Made by a program: the position numbers and the translations under genes. From contig NZ_WUTY02000001.1 of the NCBI RefSeq assembly GCF_009828925.2, forward strand, positions 4,184,492 through 4,248,491: DNA of 64,000 nucleotides. Reading direction: 5' to 3'. Of this stretch, positions 54,386 to 63,694 are shown one piece after another; positions within the stretch are counted from its first letter, which is position 1; each line of letters begins with the position of its first letter. A model generated the notes under the pieces. It ran no database searches and was not told the DNA's origin. It saw nothing but the letters and a program-made list of their open reading frames with translations. This DNA comes from Methylicorpusculum oleiharenae (GTDB lineage: Bacteria > Pseudomonadota > Gammaproteobacteria > Methylococcales > Methylomonadaceae).

Positions 54386-55666
54386 CTACATGTGAGCAAA
54401 TGGCAGTGATAAATGGAATTTGGCGCCCGGACCGGCATCGGATTCAACCCAAAGCTGTCCGCCGTTTGCTTCAATCAGTGAACGGCTGATAACAAGCCCT
54501 AAGCCGATACCGGTTGGCTTGGTGGTAAAAAAAGGATCGAAAATATGTTTGATCGTTTCAGCATCCATCCCTGTCCCATTGTCCTGAATCGTAACTTGAG
54601 CCCTGTTCGAGTCGGCCCATGTTCTCACCTTGATAATGATAGAAGCATTTGATTGACCTGATTCACGCACCGCCTCGACGCTGTTGCGTAATAAATTGAC
54701 CAGCACTTTTTTAACTTGAATCTGGCTGCACAATACCAGGGGTAACGAATCATCCAACTCTAATTCCGGCTGAAATCCGCTAAAACCGTCATTACTTTCC
54801 ACCATTACCGCCTCTTCTACCAAAAGGTTCAAATCCACCGGCTCGAATATGAGCTCGCCCTTATGTAAAAAATCGAGTAATTCATGCAGGCTTTGCCCGG
54901 CTCGGTGCGCCTGATCGATACAACCCATCAGAGCGCGTTTTAATTGATCGGTATTTTCAAATCCGCTATTCAAATAGCGGACCGCAACCTCACTGTAGAC
55001 CGAAATGGCATTGAGCGGCTGATTGAGATCGTGCGCTATAGCCGAAGCGGTTTGAGCAGCCACCTGTTGCTGTAACAGATGTTCCATATTGGATCGCTGT
55101 TGCTGTAACGTTCTTTCCAGGGCTTTACGTCTGGAAATATCCGTCATGATGGTGTGAATAAAGCAATCGTCTTCATCACCGTTACTGATTCTTCGGCTCT
55201 CCAGTTGGACATCCAGCAATTTGCCATCCGCATGCATGATTTGCAGCTCGATTGAGACGTTAAAACGGGTCCTGCAGACCTCTTTCAAATAGTCTCTGAA
55301 CAGCTTGCGGCAAGGCAACAACGTAACCAGGGAATAACCGATGAGGAACTGGCGTGGCTTACCCAGCATGGATGCGCCGGTCAGATTGATTTCCTTGACG
55401 ACACCGTTTTTATCCAGCGTAAGATAACCGGAAGGGGCATAATCATAGAGCTGTGTAAAGCGTTCCAGAGTTTCTGAGGCTTGCGTTTGCGCCGCCAGCA
55501 GTTCCTCATTCTGCATTTCCAGTTCGATCTGATAAACCTGCAACTCGTGGAACAATTTATTGATGTCTTTTGGCTTGGCGGTTACTCTTACAGGCTTTTC
55601 CGCAAGCAGCTTTTCTGCTTGTTTGCGTAATTTATTTTTTTTAAAGCGGCCTGGCGTCTTTTTCAT
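54386..55666 (-). CDS. Second FixL-like PAS histidine kinase
   Basis: 426 aa. Coiled-coil N-terminus with the conserved KLFHELQVYQIELEMQNEEL (35-55), one PAS domain (about 70-180), HisKA with H212 in AIAHDLNQPLNAIS, and a HATPase (NLLRNS, DNGTGMD, GIGLGLVISRS). The catalytic half is closely similar to the kinase at 51715. It has no response regulator of its own, and is ATGA-coupled to the CheB-CheR-PAS gene. Confidence 0.9.
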   Translation of the reverse strand: MKKTPGRFKKNKLRKQAEKLLAEKPVRVTAKPKDINKLFHELQVYQIELEMQNEELLAAQTQASETLERFTQLYDYAPSGYLTLDKNGVVKEINLTGASMLGKPRQFLIGYSLVTLLPCRKLFRDYLKEVCRTRFNVSIELQIMHADGKLLDVQLESRRISNGDEDDCFIHTIMTDISRRKALERTLQQQRSNMEHLLQQQVAAQTASAIAHDLNQPLNAISVYSEVAVRYLNSGFENTDQLKRALMGCIDQAHRAGQSLHELLDFLHKGELIFEPVDLNLLVEEAVMVESNDGFSGFQPELELDDSLPLVLCSQIQVKKVLVNLLRNSVEAVRESGQSNASIIIKVRTWADSNRAQVTIQDNGTGMDAETIKHIFDPFFTTKPTGIGLGLVISRSLIEANGGQLWVESDAGPGAKFHLSLPFAHM

Positions 55667-58233
55667 GGGTTCGCTGCTAGAAACTTAGCTTCCAACCCTT
55701 TGGTTTCACAAATATCAATCAAGGTAATGACCACGCCGTCGATCACGTAATCCTGCGTCCGGTAAGGCATGATCCGCACTTTATACCATCGGCCATCGTG
55801 GGTAACGATTTGCTTGTCGGAATAGACCAAGGTTCTCAGAACCTCGCGAGCATCCGTTAATAATTGCGGATAATCCAGTTCAGTGACAATATCGGAGAGC
55901 GGACGCCCCACATCACCCGGAATCAGTTTAAAAAGGTGGGTAGCATGGGTAGTGTAGCGTCGAATATTCAAAAAATTATCCAAAAATACGGTGGCAATTT
56001 CCATGCTGTCCAACAAGTTTTTCATGTCATTGTTAACCCAGGTCAGATCATCGACTTTGGATTGCAGTTCGATATTGCAGGTTTGCAGCTCTTCATTCAA
56101 GGACTGCATTTCTTCCTTGGAGGTGGTCAATTCCTCATTAGTGGATTGCAGCTCTTCGTTGGACGATTGCAGTTCCTCATTGGCGGATTTAAGCTCTTCC
56201 TGAGAGGTTTGCATTTCCTCCCGTGTCACTTGCAATTCATCCCTGACCTGTTGTAATTCCTCTTGCAGCATTTTTTGCATAGCGCTGGAGGATTTGACTT
56301 TCTGCTTGCTCGCTACGGTTGATGGGACCGCCTGAAACACAACGATGAACATAGTGCGCAGCGCTTCGGGTTTTTGAATGGCCTGTACGATCAGGTTGAT
56401 AGTATGAGGGCTGCCATTGGTGGTTAATGTTAAATTGGAAACAAGCACAGGCTCGACCTGCTGCATGGCTTTTTTCAATGCGACAGCCAAATCATAACGA
56501 ATCTCCTCGCGCGCCATCGCATGAATGTTCCAATTGGCCTTTCCGGCTGCGGGTTCCAGATACAGACCGGTACGGCCGTTGATGTAAAGAATATCCCCTT
56601 CGGCATTGATCATTACGGCTGCCGGCGCAAAATTCTGGAGAATCAACTGATCCGCTAAAACTTGCAAATTAAAAATGGGATTCTTGATCATCAGGCGAGC
56701 ATTGCCCGGCTCATCTCTTGCCAACGCGGCGACAGGGAAATACTTGATAGGAAAATCGACTTGCAGCATTTTTAGCTGATTATCAATCCGCCAGTACAGC
56801 CGCGAATTATTTTCCACCGGCTTGAATAATTGGGTAAAGCCGCCTATGGTTTCGGCACTACCGAGCATCAGAACGCCTTTCTCATTCAGCGAATAGTGAA
56901 ATAGCGGAATTAGCCTTTTCTGTAAATCCGGCCCCAGGTAAATTAGCAGGTTACGGCAACTGAGGATATCCAGCTTGGTAAAAGGCGGATCCATGATAAG
57001 GTTCTGATGCGCAAAGATCACTTTTTCCCGGATTTCTTTATTAATTCGGTAGCCATTGTCTTCAACCGTAAAAAAACGATCCAGCCGTTCCTGGGAAACA
57101 TCGGCGCTGACATTGCCGGGGTAAAAGCCTTGCCGAGCCTTTTCAATCCCATCTTCATCAAGGTCAGTAGCAAAAATTTGCAGCGAAAATTCTGCGTGAG
57201 GTTTAACTTTTTTTAATGCCTCTTTAAAGACTATGGCCAAAGAATAGGCTTCCTCACCGGTTGAACAGGCCGGCACCCAGGCGCGCAGTTCTTTTCCGTT
57301 CGGGTAAGCAGCAAAAATCGCTGGAATCGCCTCGTTTTTTAATTGTTCCCACACCTGCGGGTCGCGAAAAAAACTGGTAACGCCGATAAGAAGTTCCTTG
57401 AAGAGCAAATCCAGCTCTTGCGGATTTTCGCGCAGAAAACCCACATACCCGGCAATGGTGTTGATCTGATGCAAACCCATACGCCGTTCGATTCGCCGGT
57501 AGATAGTATTTTTCTTATAAAGCAGAAAATCGTTGCCGGTGTGTTCGCGCAGTAAAATGATAATCTGCTCAAGCGCACTTTGCGATTTAAGCGCCAGAAT
57601 CGGTTCCGGTTCTTGCTGTAAACCCTTTGGAGAATGTTTAAAATAAGCCGTAAGCCGCTGCGGCAGATCCTCCGCCGGGGCAATAATATCGGCCAAACCG
57701 GCATTGATGGCGCTACGCGGCATTCCTTCAAACTTGGCTGACGACGGTTCCTGCACCAGAACCAGCCCGGCGTTTTCTTTGATAGCACGTAGCCCCAGTG
57801 TACCGTCGCTGCCCATTCCGGAAAGAATGACACCGGCAGCTCGTTCGTGCTGATCTTCCGCCAATGCCCGCAGAAAAAAATCGATAGGCAGCCGCAATCC
57901 GCGTGGATTAACAGGATCCATTAAATAAAGCATACCGTGCAGTATTGACAAATCCTTATTGGGCGGAGTGACATAAATACAATTTGGCTTGACCTTGATA
58001 CGGTTGCTTGCAGGGACGACTTTCATAGACGTGGATCGCTGCAGTAACTCGGGTAACATGCCTTTGTAATTGGGATCCTGATGCTGAATGACCACAAAAC
58101 CAATACCGCTTTCTAACGGAACATGACTAAAAAATGCTTCCAGCGCCTCAAGTCCGCCAGCAGAAGCGCCTATGCCGACAATCGGTGGCGTACTGTTATC
58201 TTTAGCCGGGTTTTTACGCGTTGGATTAGTCAC
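55663..58233 (-). CDS. CheB-CheR-PAS fusion protein
   Basis: 856 aa. CheB methylesterase (about 17-205) has the catalytic Ser in GIGASAGG (S24), His in VIQHQDPNY and Asp in SGMGSDGT, but no receiver domain. CheR methyltransferase (about 225-490) follows with ACSTGEEAYSLAI as SAM site. After a PAS-like region comes a coiled coil (about 650-737, repeated SNEELQS units) and a C-terminal PAS. Fusions of this type sense signals through PAS and usually act with a hybrid kinase. Cytoplasmic. No MCP or CheA gene is in the window. Confidence 0.92.
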   Translation of the reverse strand: MTNPTRKNPAKDNSTPPIVGIGASAGGLEALEAFFSHVPLESGIGFVVIQHQDPNYKGMLPELLQRSTSMKVVPASNRIKVKPNCIYVTPPNKDLSILHGMLYLMDPVNPRGLRLPIDFFLRALAEDQHERAAGVILSGMGSDGTLGLRAIKENAGLVLVQEPSSAKFEGMPRSAINAGLADIIAPAEDLPQRLTAYFKHSPKGLQQEPEPILALKSQSALEQIIILLREHTGNDFLLYKKNTIYRRIERRMGLHQINTIAGYVGFLRENPQELDLLFKELLIGVTSFFRDPQVWEQLKNEAIPAIFAAYPNGKELRAWVPACSTGEEAYSLAIVFKEALKKVKPHAEFSLQIFATDLDEDGIEKARQGFYPGNVSADVSQERLDRFFTVEDNGYRINKEIREKVIFAHQNLIMDPPFTKLDILSCRNLLIYLGPDLQKRLIPLFHYSLNEKGVLMLGSAETIGGFTQLFKPVENNSRLYWRIDNQLKMLQVDFPIKYFPVAALARDEPGNARLMIKNPIFNLQVLADQLILQNFAPAAVMINAEGDILYINGRTGLYLEPAAGKANWNIHAMAREEIRYDLAVALKKAMQQVEPVLVSNLTLTTNGSPHTINLIVQAIQKPEALRTMFIVVFQAVPSTVASKQKVKSSSAMQKMLQEELQQVRDELQVTREEMQTSQEELKSANEELQSSNEELQSTNEELTTSKEEMQSLNEELQTCNIELQSKVDDLTWVNNDMKNLLDSMEIATVFLDNFLNIRRYTTHATHLFKLIPGDVGRPLSDIVTELDYPQLLTDAREVLRTLVYSDKQIVTHDGRWYKVRIMPYRTQDYVIDGVVITLIDICETKGLEAKFLAANP

Positions 58234-58528
58234 AAACTTTAGCCATTTTAGTTCTGAACTTTGAATTGCATTGATGGGTTGAAGTCGACCGGTAATTCTG
58301 ACCGCATTTCTGCCGTTTTCAGGTTATTAGGTACCTGCTGGACATGCGCGCACGTTTAATGACTCGATCGAGACAATGTAGCCAGGATGTTGATCGCAGT
58401 GATTAATATAAAGCCGCACAGAAAATGCGCTTGTGGCTATCTGATTTTCCAGGAAAACCGGCCATTTAACAGTGCTATTCTAAACCGAATCCTGGTTAAA
58501 AACGAAATGAAAAGTATAGGGTCCGGAT

Positions 58529-58825
58529 TCATCCGCCGATCAGCACGGTCGGACAGCCTATCACGATAGTGCCGCCGTGAGCAGTCGAGTCACCCATTCT
58601 GGCGGCCGGCATACCTCCTATCATAACGGTTGCCGATCCTTTGATAATTGAATCAGGCGGCCCTACACAAACCGCCATATCGCTGACCCGGGCCGCAGGG
58701 AGCCCTCCGATGAGGACATTCGGCGCACCCGGAGCAATAATAGGTCCGCCGACATGAGGAACGGGCCCGGTAGTCATAGGGCATACATGCATATCGGTCA
58801 GTCTGGCAGCGGGTTGTCCCATCAT
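58529..58825 (-). CDS. PAAR-repeat spike-tip protein
   Basis: 98 aa built of PAAR motifs: three glycine-flanked PAAR units (QPAARLTD, LPAARVSD, MPAARMGD). PAAR proteins cap the VgrG spike of the type VI secretion system and can carry effectors. It stands near the VgrG C-terminus at the window end. Confidence 0.92.
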   Translation of the reverse strand: MMGQPAARLTDMHVCPMTTGPVPHVGGPIIAPGAPNVLIGGLPAARVSDMAVCVGPPDSIIKGSATVMIGGMPAARMGDSTAHGGTIVIGCPTVLIGG

Positions 58826-59005
58826 TCCTCCGGTTGAGTTAATGTCTAACGCAAATTACACGCCGTCTTTGAATTGAGGGTGTAGGTGCTTAATTTCAAA
58901 GGACGCGTGAAAACATCCCTATTGCAGAAGATTTTCAATCAACCACTACACCCAATAAAATTGGAGGGGGTGAGCAGGTATGTCTATTAAACAATTGCAG
59001 CATTA

Positions 59006-59590
59006 TTATTGGACGGAACGTCCGTCACCGCCTGCCGCTATATCGAGGCCTTGCTTCAAAAAGCACTGATAATTGCCTTTAACATGCTCTGGCCCATTTT
59101 GAACCGCCGCCAGCATCACTGCACCGACAACCGCCTTACCGCTTAACTCATCGGCAGGTGGCACAACCGTTCCTTCAACCGGCGATATATTTCCGCCGCT
59201 CCAGAAAGCCGCCATAGCCGCCCAACCTGCAGCAGTTTTAAGCCGCGTTGCTTCGGCAGCCGCTAAAGCTTTTGTCCGGTTTTCATCAGTCGGCTTATAA
59301 ACCCAGGCCTCTGCCAATTGAACAGCCTGGGTATCGGTAGCCGGTGAGTTTTCATTCAGGCCTTTGCGGGCCGACAAGCAGGCCCACCAGGTCGCTTCGC
59401 GTTTCGGTAGCGCGCCGGCCAAAAATCGGACCGCATCAGGATAAAGCTCTTTTTCAATCAGCTGTGACAAATAGTCAGCCGGAGTGGTGGCGTCTGTTAA
59501 TAATTGCAATGCCTCGCCTTCCAATTCAAGACCTGAACAGACTGAAACTGCCGTTGGATGCTTGATTTTAACCAGGTTCTTTTCGGACAT
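59006..59590 (-). CDS. DUF6931-like T6SS-associated protein
   Basis: 194 aa, alpha-helical with Ala/Leu/Trp-rich motifs: REATWWACLSAR, then AAGWAAMAAFWSGG. This resembles DUF6931 proteins that lie beside T6SS genes and have no known role. The nearby PAAR gene, in the same direction, supports this. RBS: the minus strand reads TCGAGAATTATAA before the ATG, weak. Confidence 0.65.
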   Translation of the reverse strand: MSEKNLVKIKHPTAVSVCSGLELEGEALQLLTDATTPADYLSQLIEKELYPDAVRFLAGALPKREATWWACLSARKGLNENSPATDTQAVQLAEAWVYKPTDENRTKALAAAEATRLKTAAGWAAMAAFWSGGNISPVEGTVVPPADELSGKAVVGAVMLAAVQNGPEHVKGNYQCFLKQGLDIAAGGDGRSVQ

Positions 59591-59676
59591 TTATAATTCT
59601 CGACTGAAGACCATCTGTTACCAGGAAAGTGTTCCCTAAACCGGACACTTTCACTTTTCGTTGTGATTCGTGATAA

Positions 59677-59752
59677 TTAGTTTAAAGCTATTGCCTCATC
59701 CAATCTACCCTGCTTGACCAACAAAGCCAAACCCAATGCCGTTAAGTTAAGC
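59677..59752 (-). pseudogene. TPR-like gene fragment joined to a solitary IS terminus
   Basis: On the minus strand the last 18 codons before a TAA read GLALLVKQGRLDEAIALN, the C-terminal helix pair of a TPR. Immediately upstream (59734-59752) is the 19-bp IS4 terminus CAATGCCGTTAAGTTAAGC, identical to the ends of the IS at 47694-49074. The gene was probably cut by an IS that later left or was deleted. Confidence 0.55.
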
Positions 59753-59759
59753 GTATTTT

Positions 59760-59820
59760 GTAGGAGCGGGCCATGTCCGCGATTGAACCACATCCTATCG
59801 CGGGCATGGCCCGCTCCTAC
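59760..59820. repeat. REP-like palindrome
   Basis: Arms GTAGGAGCGGGCCATG and CATGGCCCGCTCCTAC are exact complements around a short loop; the core repeats the CGCGGGCATGGCCCGC motif seen at 54340. Its position after the autotransporter gene suggests a role in mRNA stability. Confidence 0.8.
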
Positions 59821-59847
59821 GGGCAGATCCTACCCGAAAAATGACCC

Positions 59848-61179
59848 TTAAAATTCCATCCTCGCGCCTAAATTGATGCTGTGGCTACTGATATCCTGAT
59901 AACCGAGCATCACGTCATAAGAAACAAATCCAGAGAGTCCGTCGGCAAACTGACCTGAAAGCCCGGTGCCTAGCGTAGCGTAATTTCGGTCTCCGCTTTG
60001 GGTCACTACATTAAAGCTCTGTCCGCTTGGGTCATCTATAAAACTGGCACCGATATTACGGCTTCCGTCCTTATATTGATGATGCCATTCGGCTCTGACT
60101 TGAGCCAATACGACACCAAATGGCAAACTAAAAGCGTAGGAGGATTCAGCGCCTAAAGTCGATGTCCATGAATCTATGGTCTGATCACTGAATGCCATAC
60201 CCCAGCCTTGACCGCCGGTTTCACGGTAAGAATCCACCGCAACGCCGAGATAATTACCTCTGAAATAGGGTGTTGCAGTCAATGCGCCAAAAGCAAAATC
60301 ATAACCGATGCCTAAGCTGTAAGACTGCTGATTACCGCCGGGAGTGGCATTGGCTTGGGTATTGACCGTCGCATATGAAATTCTTCGGGTTGTTTCGTAG
60401 TCGCTACCGCCGTAAGAAGCGATGGCATCCAGGTGAAAATTATCCCAAAAATAGTAGGTTCCATAGATCGATCCAGTGTAGGTATCGGTCGTCGTATCCC
60501 CCTGATTTCTGCCGAACTCGGAATTGGAACTCAAATAACTGAACGCAGCACCCACCACCAGATCATCCGTCAGCTTGTAATCGGCACCGCCGGTAAACCC
60601 GTAATTGTCGAAATTAAATCCCACTTGATCAAAAGTCGTATCAACATCGCCAACCTGGATATTCATGTTCAACCAAACACCCAACTTACCGCCCAAGCCG
60701 AAATCATCGCCTGCTGCGCCGCCCGCTGGCTTGCCATTTTGATAAAACTGCAAACCCGCCAATTGCGTGTTGCCGCCATTCAGTCCGGCATGTAAATTTG
60801 AAATACGGGTTTTGATAGTAGTATCCACCAGGCCGACCTGACCGGCGGTCACACGCGTAGCCTGAGTGCCTTGCTGGATGATTTGTTCGGGAGAAATGGC
60901 TTGAAAGACAGCGAGTCCCTCTGCTGAATTGATATCAATTTCGCGTTCAAATATCTCAAAATATCTGCTGCACAAGCTGGAGCTGGAACTAATTTCATTA
61001 AGGCAGGCGGATGAAACGGCATTGTACAAATTTATCTGTGTTTCATTGAATAGTGTTGGATCCAATTCTATAGACTGCGCAGATGACGTCGAAGAAAACG
61101 ACAAGCCTCCGCTCATTACGATCAACCCCATATAACTTAAACAGGGATTACCCGCCCTTTTGCTCAATTTTTTCTTCAT
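59848..61179 (-). CDS. Autotransporter-type outer-membrane barrel protein
   Basis: 443 aa. Signal peptide about 1-35 (SYMGLIVMSGGLSFSSTSSAQ). A short passenger with two cysteines leads into a 12-strand barrel (about 165-443) with the alternating polar/nonpolar pattern of the autotransporter domain and a C-terminal aromatic residue (GARMEF). The passenger is only about 130 residues. It stands between T6SS-related genes, but nothing ties it to secretion. Confidence 0.82.
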   Translation of the reverse strand: MKKKLSKRAGNPCLSYMGLIVMSGGLSFSSTSSAQSIELDPTLFNETQINLYNAVSSACLNEISSSSSLCSRYFEIFEREIDINSAEGLAVFQAISPEQIIQQGTQATRVTAGQVGLVDTTIKTRISNLHAGLNGGNTQLAGLQFYQNGKPAGGAAGDDFGLGGKLGVWLNMNIQVGDVDTTFDQVGFNFDNYGFTGGADYKLTDDLVVGAAFSYLSSNSEFGRNQGDTTTDTYTGSIYGTYYFWDNFHLDAIASYGGSDYETTRRISYATVNTQANATPGGNQQSYSLGIGYDFAFGALTATPYFRGNYLGVAVDSYRETGGQGWGMAFSDQTIDSWTSTLGAESSYAFSLPFGVVLAQVRAEWHHQYKDGSRNIGASFIDDPSGQSFNVVTQSGDRNYATLGTGLSGQFADGLSGFVSYDVMLGYQDISSHSINLGARMEF

Positions 61180-61611
61180 ATTCCCCCCGGAATTATTATT
61201 TTATTATTCGTTATCCTTGGTTTTCCGGACTGAATTGCCTATTAAAGCAAAAGCACCCGCAAGGTTTATAAGAGTGAAATTCTAGCTCAAAAATCTGATC
61301 GGATTGTATTTCCTGAGAGCAAGGTTTACTTGATTTGTAACCTTTTGTAATTATTCAATGTAAGTTGGGTTAGGCTCTCCCGGCTAATCAGTGCATCACG
61401 CTGGGTTTTGTAGTTCCGCTGAATAGCCGGGTATTTACGGCATCCTGTCTGTCCAGCAATTACACCTTAAACCGGGTCCTTTCATTTTCCGGCGTGATGA
61501 AATCAGCTTCACTATCGTCAGTGATTGTTAAATATTACCTTTGCGGCCGTCAATCTAAATAAGGAGTCAATACTATAATGTAGGCTCCACATCCGATTTG
61601 TTGAGGCCATA
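61180..61611. other. Intergenic region with REP-like repeat
   Basis: No gene seen. At 61356-61410 lies a TAAGTTGGGTTAGGC repeat related to the 23164 and 54197 copies. Promoters of the divergent autotransporter and kinase genes should be here. Confidence 0.5.
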
Positions 61612-63504
61612 ATGAGTGTCGACCGTCCCAATTCAGCAGCAGAAATTTTCGATAATGACGTAACTCGATTCAGTAAAAAGCCATCAACCGTCAAGAAATC
61701 AAAGTCGAATAAAGCAAATCATGCCTTCTCTGACCATTTAGCGATTCTCGACGTCATCGGTGAAGGTGGCGTCGGCCGGGTTTATCTGGCTTACGATGAA
61801 ACTATCGGCAGACGCGTCGCCGTCAAAGAGCTTTTAGAAGAATTCCACACAACCGAGAATCCCGCCGATGCCGAAATTGAAAACTCATTTGTCCATGAAG
61901 CCAAGATAACCGGCAAACTGGAGCATCCAGGCATTGTTCCTGTCTACGAACTGGGCCGTAAAGAAGATGGCAGGCCTTATTATGCAATGCGCTATGTCAA
62001 AGGCCAGACGCTGGAACAACAGCTCAGAAAAACGCCCCAGTCCGACACGGAGGACACCTTCAGTCAACGGTTGAAATTGTTGGGCGTGCTGATCGACGTT
62101 TGCAACACGCTGGCCTATGCGCATGCTAAAGGCGTTATTCACCGTGACTTAAAGCCAGGCAATATCATCAGCGGTAGTTTTGGTGAAACAATCGTAGTGG
62201 ATTGGGGCTTAGCCCAAGTGCTTGATGATGACGACAATACTTACTTTTACCGGGAAGCGTTAACCCATCAACGGCATACGCTAAGCGATACTGCATCAAC
62301 AGAAGTTTTGGGAACCCCCGCCTATATAGCTCCCGAGCAATTCAACGGCGTGTCCGGAAAAGCCAGCGATGTTTACAGTCTGGGCATCATTTTATTCAGA
62401 ATCATTACCGGCACTTTACCCTACCGGGGGTCATTGGATGACATTGAACAGGCAATTAAAAGTGACAGCCGAACACCGTCCCCAAAACTGTTTAATTCAT
62501 CCGCTCCACCCGAATTAATCGCAATTTGTGAAAAGGCGACGCATAAAGAGCCTGCGTTACGCTTTGCCAATGCTGGCGAGTTGGCAGGACAGTTAAAAGC
62601 GTTTCGCGAGGGCCGGATGGTCAATATTTATGCTTACTCAAAACAGGAATTATTAAGCCGTTTTCTGGCGCAGAATAAATTTACGGTCGTCATGACTGTC
62701 CTGCTCTTTTTAACCATCTCCGCCGGCGCAGGCTTTTCTGTCCATTATGCGAAACAAATGCACAATGCCAAAACAGAGGCCGAACAAGCGTTAAGCCTGG
62801 TCACCGCTTACGGCGAACTATCACAACAGCAAGCGAAAACGATTGCTGTCGCCATCGCCTCAAAAACAGCCGGCTTGATTTCAGATATGAAACAGGCCGC
62901 CGCTAAAATTAGCGCTGACAGTACTTCAGAGCAGGTGGTCATGAAGGAGCTGCATAATCGTTACCCCCGGTTCGACTCGTTCGCTCTGCGAAAAGCGTCA
63001 GAAGTCTTCACCCTCTTTTCTGCCTCCGGTGAAAACAGCCTGGCCCCCATCGTCAATGTCGAAAATGATCGCCTGTCACTGGTTTTTCGCACCCCCATCT
63101 TTGAAAACGGCAATATCGTCAACTATATTGAAGCCGTCATGTATCCGGAAAAGGTATTTCCTGATTTTTTCCCGACCGTTCTAAAATCGGTTGATCGCCC
63201 CAGAGATATCTGGATCATGCGCAGCGATGGCCTGATTTTGTATGATGCGAATTCTAAATTAGTCGGCACTAATCTTTTTATCGATCAAGGCATTTGGAGC
63301 TCGCCTTCGTTGCTGGCATTCGCCCGACTGACGTTAGTAGAGGATGACAGTATCGGCTACTACAGTTTTGTAGACGGTGATACTGAGTTTTACAAGATAG
63401 CGGCCTGGAATTCCGTCAAGTTCGATGGCGAATACAGCTGGAAAATCATCGTCAATTACTCCTATTTGCGCAAAGACGCATCGGAAACCATCAGCTTGTT
63501 CTAA
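61612..63504 (+). CDS. Membrane Ser/Thr protein kinase with sensory C-terminus
   Basis: 630 aa. Kinase domain about 42-335: glycine loop GEGGVGRVYLAYD, Lys72 in VAVKE, HRDLKPGN (D179), DWG in place of DFG (D197), and GTPAYIAPEQ. A membrane helix spans about 357-379, and the outer part (about 380-600) looks like a Cache/PDC-type sensor. Architecture resembles the PpkA kinase of T6SS; the position between PAAR and VgrG genes fits. Confidence 0.85.
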   Translation: MSVDRPNSAAEIFDNDVTRFSKKPSTVKKSKSNKANHAFSDHLAILDVIGEGGVGRVYLAYDETIGRRVAVKELLEEFHTTENPADAEIENSFVHEAKITGKLEHPGIVPVYELGRKEDGRPYYAMRYVKGQTLEQQLRKTPQSDTEDTFSQRLKLLGVLIDVCNTLAYAHAKGVIHRDLKPGNIISGSFGETIVVDWGLAQVLDDDDNTYFYREALTHQRHTLSDTASTEVLGTPAYIAPEQFNGVSGKASDVYSLGIILFRIITGTLPYRGSLDDIEQAIKSDSRTPSPKLFNSSAPPELIAICEKATHKEPALRFANAGELAGQLKAFREGRMVNIYAYSKQELLSRFLAQNKFTVVMTVLLFLTISAGAGFSVHYAKQMHNAKTEAEQALSLVTAYGELSQQQAKTIAVAIASKTAGLISDMKQAAAKISADSTSEQVVMKELHNRYPRFDSFALRKASEVFTLFSASGENSLAPIVNVENDRLSLVFRTPIFENGNIVNYIEAVMYPEKVFPDFFPTVLKSVDRPRDIWIMRSDGLILYDANSKLVGTNLFIDQGIWSSPSLLAFARLTLVEDDSIGYYSFVDGDTEFYKIAAWNSVKFDGEYSWKIIVNYSYLRKDASETISLF

Positions 63505-63694
63505 ATTCTTTAGACAGGTGTTTCAATTCACCTGAAGATGAGGCCTTCTGGTGTGGCAGGAATCGCATCGTCCAGTGCGCCTAGCGTTATCGGCCTCAGC
63601 ATGATTGCGTTCACACTGGACCCGTTTGGTTTGCCGACCAGCGTTGCGATCATCCTTCTGGATGAAAACTTCGAAATGAAAACACAGCGAGAGC

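Noticed and set aside
56080-56260. Short tandem repeats in the CheB-CheR-PAS gene
   Set aside because: They look like a CRISPR-type array at first sight but encode the SNEELQS coiled-coil repeats; no CRISPR array exists in the window.
63530-63690. 41-codon minus-strand frame with AAGGATG before it
   Set aside because: A possible start, but no recognisable content and another frame on the same strand is also open; probably intergenic DNA after vgrG.
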